Position numbers and translations under genes: made by a program | Shown: one piece after another, positions 9,402 to 16,776 of the stretch | Numbering within the stretch: the stretch's first letter is position 1 | Layout: every line of letters begins with the position of its first letter | The notes under the pieces: model-generated | What the model was told of the DNA's origin: nothing | The model's input: the letters and a program-made list of their open reading frames with translations, nothing else | Database searches by the model: none | Source of the DNA: CAZHHM01 sp964532225 | GTDB taxonomy: Bacteria; Margulisbacteria; WOR-1; JAKLHX01 | DNA: 64,000 bases | Direction of reading: 5' to 3' | Assembly: GCA_964532225.1 (NCBI GenBank) | Contig: CAZHHM010000002.1 | Span: 1-64,000, forward strand

Positions 9402-10186
9402 CTGGTAAAGACGCGCGACGCTGTCCTGCCGTACTCTCCCGGAGAGAAGACCTCCTGCCCCGCTGACAGTATCCTGACGGCGGCGCTGTTGCCTATCTTT
9501 ACGAATATCCTTTCGGAAGCGTTGAAAGCCCTTGAGACGCCTGCAGGCATGGTCCCGCTGAAAACGGTACTGCCGTCCACGGTGACCAGCATCCAGCTCT
9601 TGTCATTTGTTTCAACAGTGATTGACACTCCCCCTTCTGTCGCTGCGGGAAGCGATATATCCTGCACGTCCCTCGGCTTTTCTGGAGTTGCGGGCGGAGC
9701 GGCCTCCTGCTTTTCGGGCGCCGGAGTTTCTTTTGCCGGAAGCGGCTTGACCGCTGCGGGTTTCGGAGCTTTTTGCGCCGACATGATGCTTCCGACCAGC
9801 CGTCCGATGCCTCTGAACACTGCAAAAGCCAGCGCCAGCACGACCACCCCGATCAGTAGCGTGGCCGCGATCTTTTTAACAGAGCCCATATCTATCCACG
9901 GCTTATCAGGCTCGCACTGCTCCACTATCTCTTTTGAATATTTCTTCATCTTTTTGCTAAGCTCGCCGAGAAGCGCCTGTCCGTCCAGTCCTAGGTACTC
10001 GGAATATACCTTTATAAAACCCTTTAGCACGACATCGCCGGGGATAAGGTTGTATTTGTCCTCCTCGAGCGCGCGGAGGTATTTTTGAGTTATCCTGGTC
10101 TCTTTCGAAGCTCTCTCGAGCGTCAGCCCCTTTTCTTCTCTTCTCGACTTGAGCGTCTGGCCTACGTCCTTCCTAATTTCCTTCAT
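9398..10186 (-). CDS. rodZ: RodZ-like helix-turn-helix membrane protein
   Basis: RodZ anchors the MreB cytoskeleton to the inner membrane and helps set rod shape. This 262-aa protein has an N-terminal HTH of the XRE type (residues 1-70, with GLTLERASKETRI), one membrane helix at about 104-125, a Pro/Ala-rich periplasmic linker (135-175) and a DUF4115 beta domain at the C-terminus. AGGAGG stands 6 nt before the ATG. The start lies 14 nt inside the end of scpB. The family match by architecture is good although mreB is not in the window. Confidence 0.85.
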   Translation of the reverse strand: MKEIRKDVGQTLKSRREEKGLTLERASKETRITQKYLRALEEDKYNLIPGDVVLKGFIKVYSEYLGLDGQALLGELSKKMKKYSKEIVEQCEPDKPWIDMGSVKKIAATLLIGVVVLALAFAVFRGIGRLVGSIMSAQKAPKPAAVKPLPAKETPAPEKQEAAPPATPEKPRDVQDISLPAATEGGVSITVETNDKSWMLVTVDGSTVFSGTMPAGVSRAFNASERIFVKIGNSAAVRILSAGQEVFSPGEYGRTASRVFTR

Positions 10187-10748
10187 CCTGGCCTCCTATC
10201 CGGCTTTCAGCCGACATGGCCGACCTGATCGACTCATCATCCTCCATTTTAGGCAGTTCCGACAGGTCGTTCAAGCCGAAATGTTTCAGGAACTCGACAG
10301 TTGTCGCGTAGAGGATTGGGCGCCCGATATTGTCAGATCTTCCGGCTTCCTTGATCAGCTTCTTCTCGAGCAGAGTGTTTATCGGGGCATCGGACATCAC
10401 ACCCCTGATATTGTCGATATCCAGCTTTGTGATCGGCTGTTTGTACGCGATGATGGAAAGGGTCTCGAGCGACTGCTGCGAAAGGGAGACAAGGACAGGG
10501 CTCTTGAGGAACTTCTCGATGAAAGGGCTGTATTTCGGTCTCGTGGCAAGCACGAACCCGTTGGCAAGCCTCAGTACCTGAAGGGCCTTGCCGTCATATT
10601 CTCTCTCAAGAGAGTTGATACTGTCCTCGATCTGGTCGCGGGAAAAGCCTGTGGCCTCGTTTATGTCGAAAGCCGAGACCGGCCTTTTGGAAATGAAAAG
10701 AATTGACTCGACGATATCTTTTACTTCGTTCTGCTGCAGTTCAGGCAA
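10173..10748 (-). CDS. scpB: Segregation and condensation protein B
   Basis: ScpB is the winged-helix kite subunit of the SMC-ScpAB condensin that organises and segregates the chromosome. At 191 aa it has the usual length and two winged-helix domains, with the family segment SIIAYKQPITKLDID-NIRGV near residue 100. I use the TTG at 10748 as start because AAAGGAG sits 7-8 nt upstream; it overlaps the scpA stop by 8 nt. The scpA-scpB order is the conserved one. smc is elsewhere. Confidence 0.93.
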   Translation of the reverse strand: MPELQQNEVKDIVESILFISKRPVSAFDINEATGFSRDQIEDSINSLEREYDGKALQVLRLANGFVLATRPKYSPFIEKFLKSPVLVSLSQQSLETLSIIAYKQPITKLDIDNIRGVMSDAPINTLLEKKLIKEAGRSDNIGRPILYATTVEFLKHFGLNDLSELPKMEDDESIRSAMSAESRIGGQDEGN

Positions 10749-11559
10749 GGACAGGCTCCTTTCCGGATGAAAATACTATTATCTGACCGAACATCATCTC
10801 CTGCTTAAGGAGGATCCTCTTGAGCCTTACCATTTCAAGGAGAGCCAGGAAGGTGACGATGACCTCAAGCCTGCTGCGCTTCATGAAAAGATGCTCGAAC
10901 TGCGTGCCTTCCGGCGCCGCGTCCAGCTTTCGGGATATCTGTTCTATCTTCTCTTCCACGGTTATGATCTCATCGACGATCTCGACATCCTTTCCCCTGT
11001 CCTTAACATCGAGCCATATCTTCCTGAAGGCCGCCGTAAGGTCTGATACGGATACGTCCTTGAGGAAATACTGTTTCTGCTGGTCGCTTCCTGTCTCTAC
11101 CCTTGGGCGGTGGAAGATCTTGGAGAACAGGTCCTTCCTGTCCTTGAGCACTGCGGCGATCTTTTTGAACAGCCTGTACTGTACCACGTGGTCGACCAGA
11201 GAGGTCTCGATATCCTCGACCTTCTCTTCCTCGACCTTGATCTCGGGAAGTATCTTCTTGGATTTCAGATTGAGAAGGTAGGCAGCTACATAAAGGAATT
11301 CTGAGGAGACCGCAAGGTCCATCTCTTTGCAGACACTGATGTATTCGAGGTACTGGCCGGTCACGTCCGTGAGAGATATATCGCAGATGTCGACGTCCTG
11401 GCGCTCGATCATATCGAGAAGCGCGTCAAAATGGCCTTCGAACACGGGGAGAGCTACGGAGAACTTTTGAAGCCGCTCCGCATCTTCAGAAAGATGCGAG
11501 CTCGATGTCTCGTAGAGATGCTCGCCGCCGTTCAACGGTTCGAACTGGATATTTTCCAT
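10741..11559 (-). CDS. scpA: Segregation and condensation protein A
   Basis: ScpA is the kleisin that bridges the SMC heads in the condensin complex. The 272-aa protein begins its conserved part with FEGHFDALLDMIERQDVDI (about residue 40), where most family members read FEGPLDLLL, and ends in a winged-helix kleisin segment with VTFLALLEMVRLKRI. I place the start at the ATG at 11559, whose A is shared with the trpS stop (TGATG); a TTG one codon earlier is less likely. About 35 extra residues precede the conserved domain. Confidence 0.93.
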   Translation of the reverse strand: MENIQFEPLNGGEHLYETSSSHLSEDAERLQKFSVALPVFEGHFDALLDMIERQDVDICDISLTDVTGQYLEYISVCKEMDLAVSSEFLYVAAYLLNLKSKKILPEIKVEEEKVEDIETSLVDHVVQYRLFKKIAAVLKDRKDLFSKIFHRPRVETGSDQQKQYFLKDVSVSDLTAAFRKIWLDVKDRGKDVEIVDEIITVEEKIEQISRKLDAAPEGTQFEHLFMKRSRLEVIVTFLALLEMVRLKRILLKQEMMFGQIIVFSSGKEPVLA

Positions 11560-12536
11560 CAAAGCCCCATCACTTTCTTTGTCTCCTCGAGCGTAGCTTT
11601 AGCGGTCGTTGAGGCCTTCTTCGCTCCGCTCTTCAGGATATCGCCGATGATCTGCGGCTTTGATTCAAGCTCTCTGCGTCTCTTGTGTACGTCTTTCAGC
11701 GAATCCGTCACCAGTCCGGCGAGGTCTTTTTTGCATTGCACGCAACCGAGCCTGCCGGCCCTGCATTCTTTATCAATATTAGCCCGATTTTCCGCGCTTG
11801 TATAGATGGAAAAGAAGGAAAAGACCGTACAAATATCAGGATGGCCGGGATCGTCCTTTTTTATCTTCGCGGGGTCGGTCACCATGGACATCACCTTCTT
11901 TTTGATCACATCCTCACTGTCGGATATCGCAATGGTGTTGCCGTAGCTCTTGCTCATCTTCCTGCCGTCGGTACCCGGAAGGACAGGATATTTGGTCAGT
12001 ATCTCTTTCGGTTCCGGGAACACATTGCCGTAAAGGTTGTTGAACCTTCTGGCGATCTCCCTTGTCAGCTCAAGATGAGGGAGCTGGTCCTGCCCCACGG
12101 GAACCGCATCGGCCTTGTAAATAAGTATGTCGGCAGCCTGAAGCACCGGATATCCCAGGAACCCGTATGTGGCAAGATCTATGCCTTTGAGCTCGTCTAT
12201 CTTGCTCTTGTAGGTCGGTACCCGTTCGAGCCATGAGAGCGGCGTGATCATGGAAAAGAGAAGATGGAGCTCGCTATGCTCCGGAATGTCGCTCTGGACG
12301 AATATCGAGCATTTGCCGGGATCAAGACCGGCAGAGATCATATCGAGCGCGAGCTCAAGAGTATTCTCTTTGATATTTTTGGAATTCATATAGCCGGTAG
12401 TAAGCGCGTGGATGTCCGCGATCATAAAGAAAGATTCATACTCGCTCTGAAGACGTACCCAGTTAGATAAAGCGCCAATAAAGTTGCCCAGATGGAGTTT
12501 CCCGGACGGTTGGATACCTGATAATATCCTTGGCAT
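11559..12536 (-). CDS. trpS: Tryptophanyl-tRNA synthetase
   Basis: TrpS charges tRNA-Trp. The 325-aa protein is a standard class I enzyme: GIQPSGKLHLGNF at residues 7-19 contains the HIGH-type signature, and GRKMSKSYGN near residue 190 is the KMSKS loop. It lies between the PBP gene and scpA in one direction. The promoter-like TGATAATAT just upstream uses the TGA stop codon of the PBP gene as its TG element, so trpS may be transcribed on its own as well as by read-through. No T-box leader is visible. Confidence 0.97.
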   Translation of the reverse strand: MPRILSGIQPSGKLHLGNFIGALSNWVRLQSEYESFFMIADIHALTTGYMNSKNIKENTLELALDMISAGLDPGKCSIFVQSDIPEHSELHLLFSMITPLSWLERVPTYKSKIDELKGIDLATYGFLGYPVLQAADILIYKADAVPVGQDQLPHLELTREIARRFNNLYGNVFPEPKEILTKYPVLPGTDGRKMSKSYGNTIAISDSEDVIKKKVMSMVTDPAKIKKDDPGHPDICTVFSFFSIYTSAENRANIDKECRAGRLGCVQCKKDLAGLVTDSLKDVHKRRRELESKPQIIGDILKSGAKKASTTAKATLEETKKVMGL

Positions 12537-12556
12537 AGTTTTGTTTTTTTATATTA

Positions 12557-14260
12557 TCACAGGTCGGGAGGGATATTCAAATATCTCAGCGTGAATTCGG
12601 CTGTCTGCCTGAAGACCGGGGCGGCAGCGACCTCCCCCCAGATCGAAGCCTTGGGCTCGTCCACGGTCACGAGCACGGCTATTCTCGGCGAGCTCGCGGG
12701 AGCTATGCCTACGAACGAAGAAATGTATTTTCCCTTGACATACCTTCCGTCCATCACTTTCTGGGCGGTCCCCGTCTTTCCCGCAGCGCTGTACTGCGGC
12801 ATTCTCGCGTATTTACCGCTGCTGTGCTTCATATAGACCGAACCCTTCATCAGCTCGATCATCTTTTTCACCGAGACCTCTGATATCGTCCTGCCCGCCT
12901 CCATGGGGAAATCGCTCCTGATTATCGCTTCATCCTGGCTTTCCACCTTCCGGATCAGCTTAGGCGCCATCCTTATCCCTTTGTTCCCTATCGAAGCGAC
13001 AGCGTATACCAGCTGGACAGGCGTGACCGAGACCGACTGCCCGAAGGTTATCGTGGCCTCGTCGCTCTTGTGCCAGCGCGCAGGCTTTTTGACGATACCG
13101 GCCTGTTCCCCGGGATATTCCACCCCGGTCAAGGACCCGAAACCGAAAGCCCTTATATGCTTATAGAACGCCCTTGCGCCAAGCTTTAATCCGATGTATG
13201 ACGTGCCTGTATTGAGCGATTCGGCCAGTACGTCGCGCAGTGTCTTGAACGGCTTGTCCCTGATAACCCTGTGTGAGTTCTCTATCTTGATGCCACCTAC
13301 CTTAAGTACGTCAGGAACAGGTATCTTGCTGTCGAGGTCCACTATCCTCTCCTCTATGCCGGCGGCCGCAGTTATCACCTTGAACGTCGAGCCCGGCTCG
13401 TAGAGATCGGTCACAGGCTTCAGTTTCCATCTGGAGGCATCGAACTTTGAATATTCGTTGGGGTTGAAATCCGGCATAGACGCTATTGCAAGTATGTCGC
13501 CTGTCAGCACATCAATGACGGTTATCGTCCCTCCTATCGCCCCCATTTTCTTGATGCCTTCTGCAAGCGAACTTTCGGCTACGTACTGAATGTTCTCGTC
13601 TATGGTGAGATACAGGTTCATGCCCGGCCTAGGGCTTGTCAGCTCCCTGTAATTCCCGGTAAAGATCTGCCTGCCCCGCGGATCGCTCTCAAAGACGTAT
13701 TTCCCGGGGACCCCAACCAATGACCTGTCAAATCCCAGCTCTATCCCTGACAGCCCCTGGTTGTCAACGCCGACAAAACCGATGAGCTGCCCCGCTAATC
13801 TCCCTTTGGGGTATATCCTTTTCTTTTCCCTGGTTATGTCGATCCCGGTAGAACGAAGTCTTTTAACGGCATCAGCTATATGCTTTTCCGCTTTACGGAC
13901 CAGCCAGAAGTTCAGCCTGTCGGTGAACTTCTTCTCGATCAGCCCTTTTTTTTCGGGAAGTATCGAGACCAGGGCGCCGACAACTTCGGCCTTGTTCTCT
14001 ATAGCTCTTGGACGAACATATATGGACCAGCGGTCCACCGAAGTGGCAAGTATGTTCCCGTTCCTGTCATAGATATCTCCTCTGTCAGGGAGAAGCTCTA
14101 TGGTATTGGTCTGCTGCGCAGAAGATTTGGACCTGTAGAAATCATGGTCCCGTACCTGGAGGATGAAGAGCTGGACGATGACGACCGCGAAAGCCGCGAC
14201 TATTACCTTATTAAAGACGTGCGTCCTTTTTATCGTATCGGGAACAGACCTATCTTTCAT
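12557..14260 (-). CDS. ftsI: Peptidoglycan transpeptidase (FtsI/SpoVD-type PBP)
   Basis: A class B penicillin-binding protein of 567 aa that cross-links peptidoglycan, most like division PBPs. An N-terminal membrane anchor (about 14-33, VIVAAFAVVIVQLFILQV) is followed by the dimerisation domain with RGDIYDRNGNILATS, then the transpeptidase with the active-site serine in EPGSTFKV (near 290), SLNTG, and AGKTGTAQ. There is no PASTA domain at the C-terminus. The ATG lies inside the last codons of holA. No other dcw genes flank it, so the division assignment rests on the sequence. Confidence 0.9.
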   Translation of the reverse strand: MKDRSVPDTIKRTHVFNKVIVAAFAVVIVQLFILQVRDHDFYRSKSSAQQTNTIELLPDRGDIYDRNGNILATSVDRWSIYVRPRAIENKAEVVGALVSILPEKKGLIEKKFTDRLNFWLVRKAEKHIADAVKRLRSTGIDITREKKRIYPKGRLAGQLIGFVGVDNQGLSGIELGFDRSLVGVPGKYVFESDPRGRQIFTGNYRELTSPRPGMNLYLTIDENIQYVAESSLAEGIKKMGAIGGTITVIDVLTGDILAIASMPDFNPNEYSKFDASRWKLKPVTDLYEPGSTFKVITAAAGIEERIVDLDSKIPVPDVLKVGGIKIENSHRVIRDKPFKTLRDVLAESLNTGTSYIGLKLGARAFYKHIRAFGFGSLTGVEYPGEQAGIVKKPARWHKSDEATITFGQSVSVTPVQLVYAVASIGNKGIRMAPKLIRKVESQDEAIIRSDFPMEAGRTISEVSVKKMIELMKGSVYMKHSSGKYARMPQYSAAGKTGTAQKVMDGRYVKGKYISSFVGIAPASSPRIAVLVTVDEPKASIWGEVAAAPVFRQTAEFTLRYLNIPPDL

Positions 14261-15218
14261 CGCGCGACATTGCCCCTATCAGCATTTTTTCAAGGATGAT
14301 GTTCTGGGGCTGTGATGTGGTCTTGAGAGCGAGGTCCGCCTCCGAAAGAGAATTAATGAACAGCAGGAGCTCATCAAGCGTATACTTTCCTGCCGCTTCT
14401 CGGAGCCGCTCGTAATAATACGGGCTTATGCCGAACCTTTCGGTGACGGCTGATTTAGGAGCGTTCTTCATGGTAAGAGATATTACCAGGGCCATCGATC
14501 TTACGCGTGACGCCAAACGGCCTATGATGACCTCGGGCCTTTCTTTTGCCCTGAGCATCTTGTTGACCGAAACAACAGCTCCTGCGACATCTCTGGCAGA
14601 TATCGCGTTCTCAAGGGCGAACGCGGAAAGCTCGCCTCCCACAGAAAGCGCGTAGATGTCCTGCTCGGTGACCTCTTGCCTTCCTCCTGAATAGGTGGAA
14701 AGCTTTTCAGCCTCGGAACAAAGCTGCCTCAGTGACGGCCCGGAGACGTCAAAAAGGAGCGACGCTGTCTTTCGTGCGATGGTCTTGCCGTATTTTTTGA
14801 ACTCTGAGACGAGCCAGTCTACCGCAAGGTCCCTCTCCCTGTCGGAGAAAGGCTTTATCTCTATCACCTTCGCGGCAGAAGCCGCTTTTTTGAAGAACTT
14901 GGTCCTTCTGTCCGCTTTTTCCTGATAAATGACGACGCAGGTACTTTCGGGCAAGGCTACGGCATTGTCCAGGACCTTTTCAAGCTGCTCATCGTCAAAT
15001 CCCTCAAGGACCACCATCCTGTCCTGGGAAAATAGAGAGACAGCGAAGATATTTGGGTAGATATCCTCGAATACCGAGTTAGAAGGGCTGTAGGTCTCCT
15101 TTGAGAACTGCCTTCCCTTGAAAAAAGACGAACCTATGTTTGCAAGCTCCCTTTTTACAAGGAAGTCCTCATCGCCGTGTATTAAAAACAAGTTCGACTG
15201 CAAGGTTACAGCCCCCAA
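14250..15218 (-). CDS. holA: DNA polymerase III delta subunit
   Basis: HolA is the delta subunit of the clamp loader that opens the sliding clamp. The protein starts its family region with LFLIHGDEDFLVKRELANI and is about 320 aa, a normal length, with the AAA-like domain and the collar helices (RPEVIIGRLASRVRSM) recognisable. The start is uncertain: TTG at 15218 is the longest option and lies before the MBL gene stop, whereas TTG at 15203 has GGGGG 8 nt upstream. The gene is coupled to the MBL gene before it and to the PBP gene after it. Confidence 0.88.
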   Translation of the reverse strand: MGAVTLQSNLFLIHGDEDFLVKRELANIGSSFFKGRQFSKETYSPSNSVFEDIYPNIFAVSLFSQDRMVVLEGFDDEQLEKVLDNAVALPESTCVVIYQEKADRRTKFFKKAASAAKVIEIKPFSDRERDLAVDWLVSEFKKYGKTIARKTASLLFDVSGPSLRQLCSEAEKLSTYSGGRQEVTEQDIYALSVGGELSAFALENAISARDVAGAVVSVNKMLRAKERPEVIIGRLASRVRSMALVISLTMKNAPKSAVTERFGISPYYYERLREAAGKYTLDELLLFINSLSEADLALKTTSQPQNIILEKMLIGAMSRDER

Positions 15219-15826
15219 TTCCTTTTTTCTTCGCCTATCGTTGTCTCATCACCGTGCCCAGGAAGTACGACCGTATCTTCCGGAAGAGCGAAGAGCTTTT
15301 CTTTTATAGACCTAATGATATCCTTTTGCGACCCTTCGGGGAAATCCGTCCTGCCATGGTCCCTTTTAAAAAGGGTATCCCCCGAGAAAAGCACCTTTTC
15401 ATTGCTATCATATAAGCATATACCACCGCGAGTATGGCCCGGAGTATGGATCGTCCTGAGAAGGATCTTACCGGCAGAGAAAGAATCCCCTTCCCTGATA
15501 AGTTTGTCCGGCAATGCTTTGACCTTTTTGAAGCCCATGTAGTCCATGAACTCGGATGCCTGCGCTTTCAGCATTTCAAGGTCATCTTCGTGGATATTGA
15601 AAGGGATTTTCAGCTGATTTTGCAGGTCAGGAACAGCGTTCACATGGTCCCAATGCCCATGTGTGCATATGATCATTTTAGGAGATAGCCCGTGTGCATC
15701 AATTGTTTTTAGCAAGTTCTCGGCTTCGTCACCGGGATCGATAATTATTGCCTCATTCGTGTCATCGTCCGAAATTATATAGCAGTTGGTCTGAATGGGT
15801 CCTACGACTATCGTGTGTATGTGCAT
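15206..15826 (-). CDS. MBL-fold hydrolase, glyoxalase II-like
   Basis: A 206-aa metallo-beta-lactamase fold hydrolase. The THGHWDHV segment (about 55-62) is the HxHxDH zinc motif, with further ligands in TPGHTRGGICLY, FSGDTLF and PGHGDET. It belongs to the short hydroxyacylglutathione-hydrolase-like group common in bacteria and archaea, which lacks the substrate-binding helical domain of true glyoxalase II, so the substrate cannot be named. A TATAAT box sits only 4 nt from the ATG (15831-15836, minus), so the transcript has little or no leader. It heads the MBL-holA-PBP chain. Confidence 0.85.
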   Translation of the reverse strand: MHIHTIVVGPIQTNCYIISDDDTNEAIIIDPGDEAENLLKTIDAHGLSPKMIICTHGHWDHVNAVPDLQNQLKIPFNIHEDDLEMLKAQASEFMDYMGFKKVKALPDKLIREGDSFSAGKILLRTIHTPGHTRGGICLYDSNEKVLFSGDTLFKRDHGRTDFPEGSQKDIIRSIKEKLFALPEDTVVLPGHGDETTIGEEKRNWGL

Positions 15827-15834
15827 CGTTATTA

Positions 15835-15878
15835 TAAAAGCCGACGGTCAGCCTGCCTGCCGGCAGGCAGGGCTTGAA
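15835..15878. repeat. Echo of the tRNA-Thr(UGU) 3' end, split by a palindrome
   Basis: Positions 15835-15851 repeat 15938-15954, the 3' end of the tRNA-Thr gene and its flank, exactly (17 nt). The match resumes after a 20-nt perfect palindrome (15852-15871, CCTGCCTGCC and its complement) with GCTTGAA, which is the next tRNA sequence. So a 24-nt copy of the tRNA end has been interrupted by the palindrome. Confidence 0.85.
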
Positions 15879-15941
15879 TCCCCCGCCCGCTATCGCGCGC
15901 GTAGGACAGGCTGTCGACCTGCTTGCCTTCTGCAATCTAAA

Positions 15942-16014
15942 AGCCGACGGTCAGGCTTGAACTGACGACCTGCGGTTTACAAAACCGCTGCTCTACCAGC
16001 TGAGCTACGTCGGC
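15942..16014 (-). tRNA. tRNA-Thr (anticodon UGU)
   Basis: 73-nt cloverleaf on the minus strand. Acceptor GCCGACG pairs with CGTCGGC; D arm TAGCTCAGCTGGTAGAGC; anticodon stem GCGGT/ACCGC with loop TTTGTAA; T arm with GTTCAAGC. CCA is not encoded. It has no clear promoter of its own and lies downstream of the response regulator gene, so it may be processed from that transcript. A copy of its 3' end lies about 100 nt downstream. Confidence 0.97.
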
Positions 16015-16041
16015 ATTCGCTCGCCACAAGGGCTCGCTCAT

Positions 16042-16065
16042 ATGAGGGAGAGGTTTCTCCCTCAT
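16042..16065. other. Perfect hairpin between response regulator and tRNA-Thr
   Basis: ATGAGGGAGA, loop GGTT, TCTCCCTCAT: a 10-bp perfect stem. There is no T-run on either side, so it is not a classic terminator; it may be an RNA processing or stabilising element in the spacer. Confidence 0.6.
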
Positions 16066-16122
16066 CGTTCGGCCGCAAAAATATCCGGCCTCACTACTCC
16101 CTCTCATTAATTCCAGTCTTTA

Positions 16123-16509
16123 CTATTGTGCGGGCTTGGGTTCGCAGGAAAGGACTTCCTTGACCGTTGCCGTGAGCTCGTCAAGGTCAAAAAGCTTTAC
16201 GATATAAGCCACTATCCCCAGCGAAAGTCCCTTGTACCTGTCGGCAGGCTGGTCCTTAGCGGTCAGCATTATGATAGGGATATCCTTTGTCGAACCGTCC
16301 TTTTTCAGGTTCTCCGCGAACTGATAGCCGTCCATCTTGGGCATCATTATGTCGGTTATGATCAGGTCTGGCCTGTACGATCTGGCCTGCTCTAAGCCTT
16401 CTTCGCCGTTGTGGGCCACGCTTACCTCGAACTTTTCATGCTCGAGTATCGCCTTGAGTATCTCGACTATGTCCTGCTCGTCATCCACGATAAGTATCTT
16501 TTTTGACAT
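16123..16509 (-). CDS. Single-domain response regulator (CheY-like)
   Basis: A 128-aa receiver domain with no output domain. The acidic pair D9-D10, phosphoacceptor D53 (in ITDIMMPKMDG), T83 and K85 (MLTAKD) are all present, so it should be phosphorylatable. I start at the ATG at 16509, which has GGAGG 7-8 nt upstream; the longer open frame has no site. No histidine kinase lies nearby, so its partner is unknown. It sits between two tRNA-Thr genes on the same strand. Signal transduction through protein contacts is inferred from the lack of an output domain. Confidence 0.9.
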   Translation of the reverse strand: MSKKILIVDDEQDIVEILKAILEHEKFEVSVAHNGEEGLEQARSYRPDLIITDIMMPKMDGYQFAENLKKDGSTKDIPIIMLTAKDQPADRYKGLSLGIVAYIVKLFDLDELTATVKEVLSCEPKPAQ

Positions 16510-16558
16510 GATGCCCTCCGTTGGTCCTTTTAATTCTATCACAGAAACTTTTTATAAA

Positions 16559-16631
16559 AGCCGAGAAAGGGAATTGAACCCTTGACCTGCTGTTTACGAA
16601 ACAGCTGCTCTACCAACTGAGCTATCTCGGC
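16559..16631 (-). tRNA. tRNA-Thr (anticodon CGU)
   Basis: 73-nt cloverleaf. Acceptor GCCGAGA/TCTCGGC; anticodon stem GCTGT/ACAGC with loop TTCGTAA; T loop GTTCAATTC. CCA not encoded. It is the second threonine isoacceptor within 620 nt. Its leader contains a copy of its own 5' end. Confidence 0.97.
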
Positions 16632-16713
16632 ACACTGACCATTAACTTATTTCCGCCTGACAGCCCTCTAAGGAACTGTACTGTACTCTGCGTCACCCTG
16701 AGCCTGCCGAAGG

Positions 16714-16732
16714 GCTATCTCGGCACACTGAC
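16714..16732. repeat. Echo of the tRNA-Thr(CGU) 5' end
   Basis: An exact 19-nt copy of 16621-16639, which spans the 5' boundary of the tRNA gene. The 74 nt between the copies include a CACCCTGAGCCTGCCGAAGG word of a kind seen as an interspersed repeat in many bacterial genomes. The copy lies between the tRNA promoter and the mature tRNA. Confidence 0.85.
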
Positions 16733-16754
16733 AGTTGAATGCTGTAATCAATAT

Positions 16755-16760
16755 ATTATA
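16755..16760 (-). promoter_or_regulatory. Extended -10 promoter of tRNA-Thr(CGU)
   Basis: TG-C-TATAAT on the minus strand, about 124 nt upstream of the mature tRNA. The primary transcript would contain the echo and the interspersed repeat before the tRNA. Confidence 0.6.
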
Positions 16761-16776
16761 GCAACTGAAGTGCCTG

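Noticed and set aside
12537..12556. T-box riboswitch before trpS
   Set aside because: The gap to the PBP gene is only 20 nt and holds only a promoter-like string.
16042..16065. Intrinsic terminator for the response regulator gene
   Set aside because: The stem is perfect but no T-run follows on either strand.
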